This document shows positions 1 through 4,929 of a DNA stretch of 5,305 nt, piece after piece; the first letter of the stretch is position 1, and each line of letters opens with the position of its first letter. The DNA is from Mollicutes bacterium (GTDB taxonomy: Bacteria > Bacillota_I > Bacilli_A > Izemoplasmatales > Izemoplasmataceae), in the NCBI GenBank assembly GCA_003559585.1, contig PWKX01000002.1, positions 1 to 5,305 on the forward strand. The letters run 5' to 3'. A model generated the notes under the pieces. It saw only the letters and a list, made by a program, of their open reading frames with translations, was not told where the DNA came from and did not search any database. The translations under genes were made by a program, and so were the position numbers.

Positions 1-213
1 AAACAATAATGTGCCTAACGTTGTGCCGCGTTTATCGCCTTTTTTCTTTTTAAAATGTCTAAAGACCAACGTTTTAACAATCGTTGAGACCACCACACCA
101 ATCATCACCCAAACAACAGCCACAGCCAATGTGATCAACAGTGAGGTTAAGGCTTGTGATAATGATAGTGTGTCACTAAACAATCTTTCTAAAAATAGCT
201 TTAATGCATCCAA
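1..213 (-). CDS. MscS-family mechanosensitive ion channel, N-terminal fragment (runs off left edge)
   Basis: The minus strand is open from a TTG at 213-211 to the window edge, giving 71 codons (begins MDALKLFLERLF). An in-frame TAA lies just upstream and there is no ATG in frame, so TTG is the likely start. It is preceded by AAAGGA at 225-230, 11 bases away. Residues about 20-50 form one long hydrophobic helix. They are followed by a basic stretch (RHFKKKKGDKRG) and then TTLGTLLF, which resembles the point where MscS proteins pass from the outer helices toward the pore helix (R-x-TL-x-x-LL). MscS channels open under membrane tension and release solutes during hypo-osmotic shock. The pore helix and cytoplasmic vestibule are outside the window, so the family call rests on the N-terminus only. 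The gene follows the ydbT-like gene after 41 bases with no terminator between, so it probably belongs to the same operon. Confidence 0.6.
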   Translation of the reverse strand, partial: MDALKLFLERLFSDTLSLSQALTSLLITLAVAVVWVMIGVVVSTIVKTLVFRHFKKKKGDKRGTTLGTLLF

Positions 214-224
214 AGTATCCCACG

Positions 225-230
225 TCCTTT
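225..230 (-). promoter_or_regulatory. Ribosome binding site for the MscS-like gene
   Basis: AAAGGA on the minus strand, 11 bases before the TTG at 213-211. It supports the TTG as a start in a frame that has no ATG after its upstream stop. The spacing is slightly long, so this is a moderate call. Confidence 0.45.
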
Positions 231-254
231 ATCATATTGTACTTCCATTGTACG

Positions 255-1703
255 TTATTTTTCACGAATATACCAGTCAGACAATGTTTGAAAATCATCA
301 AAATCAATGTCTTTTAATTGAAATGTTTTGTGTGATGGCGAACTCATCACCGTAAACGCAGTTGTCAATAATCGTCTAAACCGTTGGAAAATTGTTTGAT
401 AAAAATGCATACTTTGCATGTGTCGCCGTTGGACAATCACTGTATTTCTTGCAATGACACGACTTCGTTGCACTAAGTGGTTGTGATCGATGTAAAACCC
501 GCCGCTTTGATAGCGCATGTATCCCAAACATACACTCACTGGCAACAACAAAAACCCTAACCATGCATACGGGGTGATAAACCCAGCGATGATCACAACG
601 ATAAACGGCAATGATGCGCGGATGATATAACGTCTAAGCGCTCGTTTAGGCAATGGTTTTAATGTGAAGTTAATGGCATAATCTGGTAAGAACTTTGTTA
701 ACAGTGCTTGAATTTGATGGCGTTTAAAAACAGGAATTAATGTGATTTTAAAGTCTGTTTCATATTCGCTGCCACCAGCGACTTCTAATTCAATGGTCGC
801 CAATTTAAACATTTGTCTAAGTAATCCTTCACTCACGCTTACCGCTTGAATACGGTGTTGTTTCAGTCTTAAGGTTTTTTTCACAAACAACCCGCGCTCA
901 ATGATGAGTTCATCGCCTTGTTTTAACAGGGTAAAAAAGGCAAACCGCGAGGCGTAACGAAAGATTGAAATGATCCACGAAATGATAAACAGTAGCACCA
1001 CAAGCAGTACAATGAAAAACACACTTAAGGCAAACACTGAATCATAAAACCGGTCTAACCAAGCATCAGGAATAAAAATAAAGACTTGTGAGAAAATAAA
1101 ACCGACAATCGAAAAGACAAACCCAATGCCTCCACTGGTGAGCCCAGCAATCAAGAGCATTTTATTGTCGAGTTCAAATTGTTCACGTGGTGTGTTATCT
1201 TGATTCAAATCAGATGAAACGCTGCCTTGTTTTGCATCATCAACCTCGGCGCTACCTTCTAAATATTGCTGGATGGCTTTGGCGTTTTTTGGTTTTAACG
1301 CCGCTAACTTAAACTCAGTCTCCATTTTAGACCCAGCGGTTTCAACTCTTAAACTTAAGATGCCAAGTGCCCGGTGTACCAAGCCCGCTTCTAACGATGT
1401 GGCTTGGATGCGTGCGCGTTTAATATGACGTCTTTTTTTAATGAAAACACCGGATTTAACATTTAAGGCATCATCTTTAAGCGCATAACGGTAAAAAATC
1501 CATCCAAAAACATCATACACTAATGTCACAGCAAAAATACCCAGCACAATGTATAGGTATATAGGTGAGCCGCCGCTTTCTTCTCCGGTAATGCTTGAAA
1601 TAAGGAAACCAAAAATAATCGGTAACACCAATGATTTCACATGGGTGATAAACTGAACCAAAATCATTAACGGATGTTGGCGTTGATAATTAGACATCAT
1701 CAT
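255..1703 (-). CDS. YdbT-like membrane protein with three bacterial PH (bPH_2) domains
   Basis: A 482-residue membrane protein matching B. subtilis YdbT (about 490 aa) in length, architecture and position after a YdbS-like gene. Three PH-like units recur, each marked by an R/H-[IM]-Q-[AS] segment followed by an amphipathic helix and a hydrophobic strand. They are RIQATSLEAGL near residue 98 (unit about 70-148), RIQAVSVSEGL near 284 (about 252-339), and the more divergent HMQSMHFYQTIF near 428 (about 397-479). Paired hydrophobic segments precede them, at about 24-38 and 47-70, 183-211 and 224-249, and 362-395. A polar linker (about 150-180) follows PH unit 1. In B. subtilis, ydbST is a sigma-W operon linked to resistance to antimicrobial peptides; the same role here is inference. 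The start is ambiguous: GTG-ATG-ATG-ATG runs from 1706 to 1695 and I took the first ATG. The gene overlaps the end of the ydbS-like gene and has no good Shine-Dalgarno, so translational coupling is likely. Confidence 0.85.
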   Translation of the reverse strand: MMMSNYQRQHPLMILVQFITHVKSLVLPIIFGFLISSITGEESGGSPIYLYIVLGIFAVTLVYDVFGWIFYRYALKDDALNVKSGVFIKKRRHIKRARIQATSLEAGLVHRALGILSLRVETAGSKMETEFKLAALKPKNAKAIQQYLEGSAEVDDAKQGSVSSDLNQDNTPREQFELDNKMLLIAGLTSGGIGFVFSIVGFIFSQVFIFIPDAWLDRFYDSVFALSVFFIVLLVVLLFIISWIISIFRYASRFAFFTLLKQGDELIIERGLFVKKTLRLKQHRIQAVSVSEGLLRQMFKLATIELEVAGGSEYETDFKITLIPVFKRHQIQALLTKFLPDYAINFTLKPLPKRALRRYIIRASLPFIVVIIAGFITPYAWLGFLLLPVSVCLGYMRYQSGGFYIDHNHLVQRSRVIARNTVIVQRRHMQSMHFYQTIFQRFRRLLTTAFTVMSSPSHKTFQLKDIDFDDFQTLSDWYIREK

Positions 1704-2178
1704 CACTCAGTGACGCTAAGTTTGAAATGCGTTTTCTTAACGCTCTAGCCGTGTCCATTTTAAGTGCAGGTATTTTATGCGCGGTGCCTGCGGTGGCAAT
1801 GTTTAACGTTGATAACCCAAATAACCGCATGATTGGTCCGTGTTCAGTATCAACATGTTGAATGCGGTTCATGGGAATCAGTGTTCGTTTAATGATGATG
1901 ATGCCGTGTTGGATGTCAATATCTTGTTCATTGATATCATAACCCCAATATATCAACCGTATGCTTGGAATGACCAACATTTGCAGCAACCCAATCAGTC
2001 CAAAAAACACAGATGAGACGATGATGATAAAAAACGGCAGTCCTTCCCATAAAAAATGTCTAAGCAAAACATACCCAACGACTAAAACAACATAAAATAT
2101 AACATAAATAAGGCCTTGAATACGCCAAACGGTACCCGCTTTTTTTTCGATGCGGTTGCTCGGTGGTGTTAATGTCAT
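1690..2178 (-). CDS. YdbS-like membrane protein with one bacterial PH (bPH_2) domain
   Basis: A 162-residue protein close in size to B. subtilis YdbS (about 159 aa). Two hydrophobic helices (about 20-39 and 47-70) are followed by one PH-like domain (about 75-152). That domain contains the family signature RIQHVDTEHGPIMRLFGLSTLNI in two parts: RIQHVDTEHG at 105-114 and RLFGLSTLNIATAG at 118-131. The same signature recurs three times in the product of the next gene, which suggests the two proteins act together in the membrane. The ATG at 2178-2176 is well supported by AAAGGA at 2186-2191, 7 bases upstream, and by a strong promoter further upstream. It is the first gene of the leftward operon, and its TAA (1692-1690) lies inside the start region of the ydbT-like gene. 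The molecular activity of this family is not well established; in B. subtilis it is associated with envelope stress and peptide resistance. Confidence 0.85.
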   Translation of the reverse strand: MTLTPPSNRIEKKAGTVWRIQGLIYVIFYVVLVVGYVLLRHFLWEGLPFFIIIVSSVFFGLIGLLQMLVIPSIRLIYWGYDINEQDIDIQHGIIIIKRTLIPMNRIQHVDTEHGPIMRLFGLSTLNIATAGTAHKIPALKMDTARALRKRISNLASLSDDDV

Positions 2179-2185
2179 GTAATCA

Positions 2186-2191
2186 TCCTTT
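2186..2191 (-). promoter_or_regulatory. Ribosome binding site of the ydbS-like gene
   Basis: AAAGGA on the minus strand with a 7-base spacer to the ATG at 2178. It fixes the start of the ydbS-like gene. Confidence 0.7.
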
Positions 2192-2205
2192 CTAACTGTA
2201 TATTA

Positions 2206-2235
2206 AGCATACAATAATTTAACTTTACGTGTCAA
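2206..2235 (-). promoter_or_regulatory. Sigma-A-type promoter of the ydbS-ydbT-mscS-like operon
   Basis: On the minus strand there is a perfect -35 TTGACA (2235-2230), an 18-base spacer, and a -10 TATGCT (2211-2206, 4 of 6 matches). The transcript should begin around 2200, giving a short leader of about 20 bases before the ydbS-like ATG. I found no sigma-W-type signal (TGAAAC with CGTA) here, although the B. subtilis ydbST operon is sigma-W controlled. Expression may therefore be housekeeping in this organism. Confidence 0.65.
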
Positions 2236-2259
2236 TCACTATTTAAACTATGGTATGAT
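2229..2259 (+). promoter_or_regulatory. Extended -10 promoter of the PAP2 phosphatase gene
   Basis: TGGTATGAT at 2251-2259 is a TGn extended -10 followed by TATGAT (5 of 6 matches to TATAAT). A weak -35 GTGTCA (2229-2234) sits 19 bases upstream and overlaps the -35 of the divergent promoter on the other strand. Transcription would start near 2266, about 25 bases before the gene. A perfect TATAAT at 2274-2279 is too close to the start codon to be the main -10. Confidence 0.5.
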
Positions 2260-2279
2260 AACAGTATCAATTATATAAT

Positions 2280-2286
2280 GAGGTGG
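2280..2286 (+). promoter_or_regulatory. Ribosome binding site of the PAP2 gene
   Basis: GAGGTGG lies just upstream of two consecutive ATG codons at 2288 and 2291. The GAGG core is 4 bases from the first and 7 from the second, so the second ATG is the better-placed start. Confidence 0.6.
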
Positions 2287-2290
2287 CATG

Positions 2291-3160
2291 ATGTCATTAG
2301 ATATTCAAAAAGATGTTGTCATTTGGCTTCAATCGTTTCGAAATGTTTTTACTGAATTTTTCTTTAGTTTTGTCAGCTTTTTTGGTGACCCTGAGTTTTA
2401 TATCATCTTACTTGCGTTTGTCTATTGGGTGTTAAGTAAAAAAGCCGGTGAGTTTATGGCGATTGCCTTAGGCACAACGGTTAGTTTAAATAATCTATTA
2501 AAAGGGGTGTTTATGATCAACCGACCCTTTCAAACATACCCTGAAATAGAAAACTTAAGAGATTATGCAGCGACTGGTAGTTCTTTTCCTAGTGGTCATG
2601 TTCAAAACAGTGCCACACTGTTTTTTTCTTTAGCGATGTATTTTAAAAAACGCTATCTTTGGGTACTTGCCATCGTTTTAAGTGTTTTAATGAGTCTTTC
2701 ACGTTTATTTTTAGGCCTTCACTATCCGATTGATGTGGTGGTTGGTGCTTTATTAGGTTTAGCGGTGCCTTTATTGTTTTATGTCCTTTTTAAACATTTT
2801 AGTGACCGGTTACCCGCTTTGTATACGCTGATTGTTTTGTTGTTTTTTCCAGCCTTCTTCTTCATTACTGAAAACGATTTTTTCAGAGGTTACGGCATTT
2901 TAGTTGGGTTTATCCTCGCCATCTTGTTTGAAAAGCGTTACGTCAATTTCTCGATGCAAATCTCACCGTTAAAAAAACTACTCAGATACGGGGTTGGGTT
3001 GATTTTTATTGTATTAACCATGGAGTTAATCGGTCTATTTTTTGGGATCTTTACCGTATCAACGTTTTGGGCTAATACCTTTGACTTTATTCGCTTCTTC
3101 TTTGTGGCGTTTGTCGGATTCGGTTTATATCCCATGTTCTTTAAACGGTTTAATTTTTAA
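2291..3160 (+). CDS. PAP2-family integral membrane phosphatase
   Basis: A 289-residue polytopic membrane protein with the full three-part PAP2 (type 2 phosphatidic acid phosphatase) signature. This comprises K71-x6-R78-P79, then PSGH at 100-103, then S137-R138-x3-G142-x-H144-x3-D148. His103 is the expected general acid and His144 the nucleophile. The family dephosphorylates lipid phosphates (phosphatidate, phosphatidylglycerophosphate, undecaprenyl pyrophosphate) or related compounds, with the active site at the membrane face; which substrate applies here cannot be read from sequence. The catalytic part ends near residue 168. About 120 further residues follow with roughly four more hydrophobic segments (about 175-192, 200-213, 232-253, 265-283), a C-terminal extension that I recall from other Firmicute PAP2 proteins. 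Phe and aromatic residues are abundant. The start at 2291 was preferred over 2288 on RBS spacing. It is divergent from the PH-domain operon and upstream of pyrG, with no terminator of its own before the pyrG promoter. Confidence 0.9.
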   Translation: MSLDIQKDVVIWLQSFRNVFTEFFFSFVSFFGDPEFYIILLAFVYWVLSKKAGEFMAIALGTTVSLNNLLKGVFMINRPFQTYPEIENLRDYAATGSSFPSGHVQNSATLFFSLAMYFKKRYLWVLAIVLSVLMSLSRLFLGLHYPIDVVVGALLGLAVPLLFYVLFKHFSDRLPALYTLIVLLFFPAFFFITENDFFRGYGILVGFILAILFEKRYVNFSMQISPLKKLLRYGVGLIFIVLTMELIGLFFGIFTVSTFWANTFDFIRFFFVAFVGFGLYPMFFKRFNF

Positions 3161-3168
3161 ATTTCTAA

Positions 3169-3204
3169 TTGTCAAACAAATCAAGCCATGCTAATATAGT
3201 GATG
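3169..3204 (+). promoter_or_regulatory. pyrG promoter with predicted start at GGGC
   Basis: The -35 TTGTCA (3169-3174, 5 of 6 matches) is followed by an exact 17-base spacer and TAATAT (3192-3197) preceded by TGC, giving an extended -10. Six bases after the -10 comes GGGCCC (3204-3209), so the predicted transcript begins with GGGC. This initial sequence is what allows RNA polymerase slippage in B. subtilis pyrG. The promoter starts 8 bases after the PAP2 stop codon. Confidence 0.75.
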
Positions 3205-3250
3205 GGCCCTTAATTTTGAAGCCTCCTCAACAGGAGTGCTTCTTTTTTTT
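3204..3250 (+). promoter_or_regulatory. pyrG leader: CTP-responsive reiterative-transcription attenuator
   Basis: The predicted RNA starts GGGCCC and runs within 15 bases into a terminator hairpin whose ascending arm contains CCUCCU, extended by C into the loop (3222-3228). In B. subtilis, low CTP stalls polymerase at the first C (+4). Extra G residues are then added by slippage, and the poly-G 5' end pairs with a pyrimidine-rich stretch of the terminator's 5' arm, blocking termination so that pyrG is made. All parts are visible here: three initiating Gs, C at +4, a C/U run in the 5' arm able to pair with 6-7 Gs, and an intrinsic terminator before the gene. That the mechanism operates here is inferred by analogy. 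Confidence 0.75.
3218..3250 (+). terminator. Intrinsic terminator in the pyrG leader (attenuator)
   Basis: GAAGCCTCCT (3218-3227) pairs with AGGAGTGCTTC (3232-3242): ten base pairs with T3237 bulged, loop CAAC (3228-3231), then eight Ts at 3243-3250. It lies 33 bases before the pyrG ATG. Besides attenuating pyrG it is the first terminator downstream of the PAP2 gene, so it may also end that transcript. Confidence 0.85.
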
Positions 3251-3274
3251 ATTGCAAAAGAATATGAAAGCTAT

Positions 3275-3280
3275 GGTGAT
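3275..3280 (+). promoter_or_regulatory. pyrG: Ribosome binding site that sets the pyrG start
   Basis: GGTGAT matches the 3' part of the consensus AGGAGGTGAT and lies 3 bases before the ATG at 3284. This puts its register where a GGAGG would be 7 bases away. It is weaker than the other sites in the window but favours 3284 over the in-frame GTG at 3236, which sits inside the terminator stem. Confidence 0.5.
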
Positions 3281-3283
3281 GAT

Positions 3284-4894
3284 ATGAAAACTAAGTTTAT
3301 TTTTGTAACAGGTGGGGTTGTATCAAGTCTTGGAAAAGGCATCACAGCCGCTTCACTCGGTAGAATTTTAAAAAATCGTGGGTTAACCGTTTCTATGCAG
3401 AAATTTGACCCCTATATTAACGTCGACCCAGGTACCATGTCCCCTTATCAACACGGTGAGGTGTTTGTGACGCAAGACGGCGCAGAGACCGATTTAGACA
3501 TTGGTCATTATGAACGGTTTATCGATGAGGAAATGACACGGTTTTCCAATGTCACCACCGGTAAAATTTATCAAGAAGTGATTGAAAAAGAACGGCGTGG
3601 TGATTATTTAGGGGCAACCATCCAAGTCATCCCGCATATCACCAACCAAATCAAAGAAAAACTCATTAAAGCCGCTGAAGCCACGCAGGCCAATGTGATC
3701 ATCACTGAGATTGGTGGCACGGTTGGCGATATTGAGTCTTTACCGTTTTTAGAAGCAATCAGACAAACACGTAAAGATTTTGGGCATCACAACACCTTTT
3801 ACTTACATACCACGCTTGTGCCTTATCTATCAAGCGCTGAGGAGTTAAAAACCAAACCGACTCAACACAGTGTTAAGGAACTGATGAGTTTAGGTATTCA
3901 TCCAGATGCGATTGTGCTGAGAACCAATCACATCATCACCGAAGAGATGAAAGAAAAAATAGCCTTGTTTTGTGATGTTGATCAAAAAGCCGTGATTGAA
4001 GCACCTGATGAAGCCATCATTTATGAAGCAACATTAACACTCGAAAAACAAGGCCTTGATCAAATTGTCACCAATCACTTTCAACTAGATGTGCCGCCGG
4101 CTGATATGACCAATTGGCGTCACATGATTCAAAACATTAAAAACTTAAAACATACTGTTCAAATAGGCATCATTGGTAAATACACCAAGTTAAAAGACGC
4201 TTATTTATCTGTTTATGAAGCGTTACTTCATGGCGGTTATGACCATGAAACAAAGGTTCATATTGAGTGGATTGAAGCCGGTGATTTAGAAAAGAATAAC
4301 GTGGCATCTTACTTAAAAGATTTAGATGGTCTTGTGGTGCCTGGTGGCTTTGGTAAACGGGGCACCAAAGGTAAAATGAAAGCCATTCGGTATGCTAGAG
4401 AACATAACATCCCATTTTTAGGCATATGTTATGGGATGCACTTAGCGGCGATTGAATTTGCTGAACATGTTTGTGGGTTAACTGGGGCTAACAGCACCGA
4501 AATTGACCCTGAAACAGGCCATCCAATCATTGCCTTACTGGCTGAACAACGCAACATTAAACATCTAGGTGGCACCATGCGCTTAGGTTATTATACGTGC
4601 GAGATTAAAGCCAACACCAAAGCCGAAGCACTCTATCAAGCCAACAGCATCAAAGAACGTCATCGTCACCGCTATGAATTTAACAACGCTTATAAAGATA
4701 GATTGCAAGCGAAGGGCTTGATCATGTCTGGCATCAACAAACGTCGTGATTTAGTGGAAATGATTGAATTACGAGATCATCCTTACTTTATTGCCGTTCA
4801 GTTTCATCCTGAATTTACAAGTAGACCCGATCGACCCAATCCGCTTTTTAAAGGCTTAATTGTAGCGGCCTTAACCTATCATCAAAACAAGTAA
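3284..4894 (+). CDS. pyrG: CTP synthase (glutamine-hydrolysing)
   Basis: A 536-residue full-length CTP synthase (EC 6.3.4.2), which converts UTP to CTP using ATP and glutamine as the last step of de novo pyrimidine nucleotide synthesis in the cytoplasm. The N-terminal synthase domain (about 1-265) carries the P-loop region GGVVSSLGKG at 10-19 (K18) and DGAETDLDIGHYERF at 65-79 (D72, Mg/nucleotide). It also has TEIGGTVGDIES at 141-152 (E142) and the UTP-site segment KTKPTQHSVKEL at 189-200. The C-terminal class I glutamine amidotransferase domain (about 290-536) has the oxyanion loop PGGFGKRG at 353-360 and nucleophile C382 in GICYGMH. It also has GTMRLG at 430-435 and the H508-P-E510 pair of the catalytic triad. 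The start at 3284 gives the canonical MKTKFIFVTGG N-terminus; the reading frame upstream to a GTG at 3236 overlaps the terminator and is not coding. Transcription is probably controlled by the CTP-sensing leader attenuator. Confidence 0.97.
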   Translation: MKTKFIFVTGGVVSSLGKGITAASLGRILKNRGLTVSMQKFDPYINVDPGTMSPYQHGEVFVTQDGAETDLDIGHYERFIDEEMTRFSNVTTGKIYQEVIEKERRGDYLGATIQVIPHITNQIKEKLIKAAEATQANVIITEIGGTVGDIESLPFLEAIRQTRKDFGHHNTFYLHTTLVPYLSSAEELKTKPTQHSVKELMSLGIHPDAIVLRTNHIITEEMKEKIALFCDVDQKAVIEAPDEAIIYEATLTLEKQGLDQIVTNHFQLDVPPADMTNWRHMIQNIKNLKHTVQIGIIGKYTKLKDAYLSVYEALLHGGYDHETKVHIEWIEAGDLEKNNVASYLKDLDGLVVPGGFGKRGTKGKMKAIRYAREHNIPFLGICYGMHLAAIEFAEHVCGLTGANSTEIDPETGHPIIALLAEQRNIKHLGGTMRLGYYTCEIKANTKAEALYQANSIKERHRHRYEFNNAYKDRLQAKGLIMSGINKRRDLVEMIELRDHPYFIAVQFHPEFTSRPDRPNPLFKGLIVAALTYHQNK

Positions 4895-4929
4895 AAAAGC
4901 CAAGGATTTTTTATCCTTGACTTTTTTTT
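4893..4929. terminator. Bidirectional intrinsic terminator between pyrG and the convergent gene
   Basis: CAAGGAT (4901-4907) pairs with ATCCTTG (4913-4919) around a TTTTT loop. An outer extension of one G-C and six A-T pairs (4893-4899 with 4921-4927) lies beyond a single C/A mismatch. It has eight Ts on the plus strand (4922-4929) and six Us on the minus strand (from 4898-4893), so it can stop transcription both ways. The TAA of the leftward gene (4913-4911) falls at the edge of the loop. Confidence 0.85.

Noticed and set aside
201..248. Fifteen-codon minus-strand ORF (MEVQYDKGRGILWMH) overlapping the channel gene start
   Set aside because: It has no good ribosome binding site and no sequence resemblance to an MscS N-terminus. 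It was noted as a possible competitor for translation but not called a gene.
11..355. Plus-strand open frame of 114 codons
   Set aside because: It is antisense to the MscS-like N-terminus and the 3' end of the ydbT-like gene, has no ribosome binding site and no recognisable motif. The opposite strand gives clear family signatures.
376..564. Minus-strand open frame of 62 codons
   Set aside because: It lies wholly inside the ydbT-like gene in another frame of the same strand and shows no domain features.
2274..2279. Perfect TATAAT upstream of the PAP2 gene
   Set aside because: A start site about 7 bases downstream would fall in or after the ribosome binding site, giving a nearly leaderless RNA, and the matching -35 position (2251-2256) is poor. 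The extended -10 at 2251-2259 is better.
2938..3135. Minus-strand open frame of 65 codons
   Set aside because: It is antisense to the PAP2 C-terminus and lysine/asparagine-rich, as expected for the reverse of a Phe/Val-rich membrane gene.
3236..3283. Sixteen-codon N-terminal extension of pyrG from a GTG
   Set aside because: The GTG lies in the descending arm of the leader terminator and the next codons read the poly-T tract (LLFF). CTP synthases begin at the M-K-x-K-F-I-F-V-T-G-G segment.
3264..3287. Seven-codon mini-ORF (MKAMVMI) whose TGA overlaps the pyrG ATG
   Set aside because: The ATGA overlap could suggest a leader peptide, but there is no real ribosome binding site before 3264, the length is within chance, and the pyrG leader already has a sufficient control mechanism.
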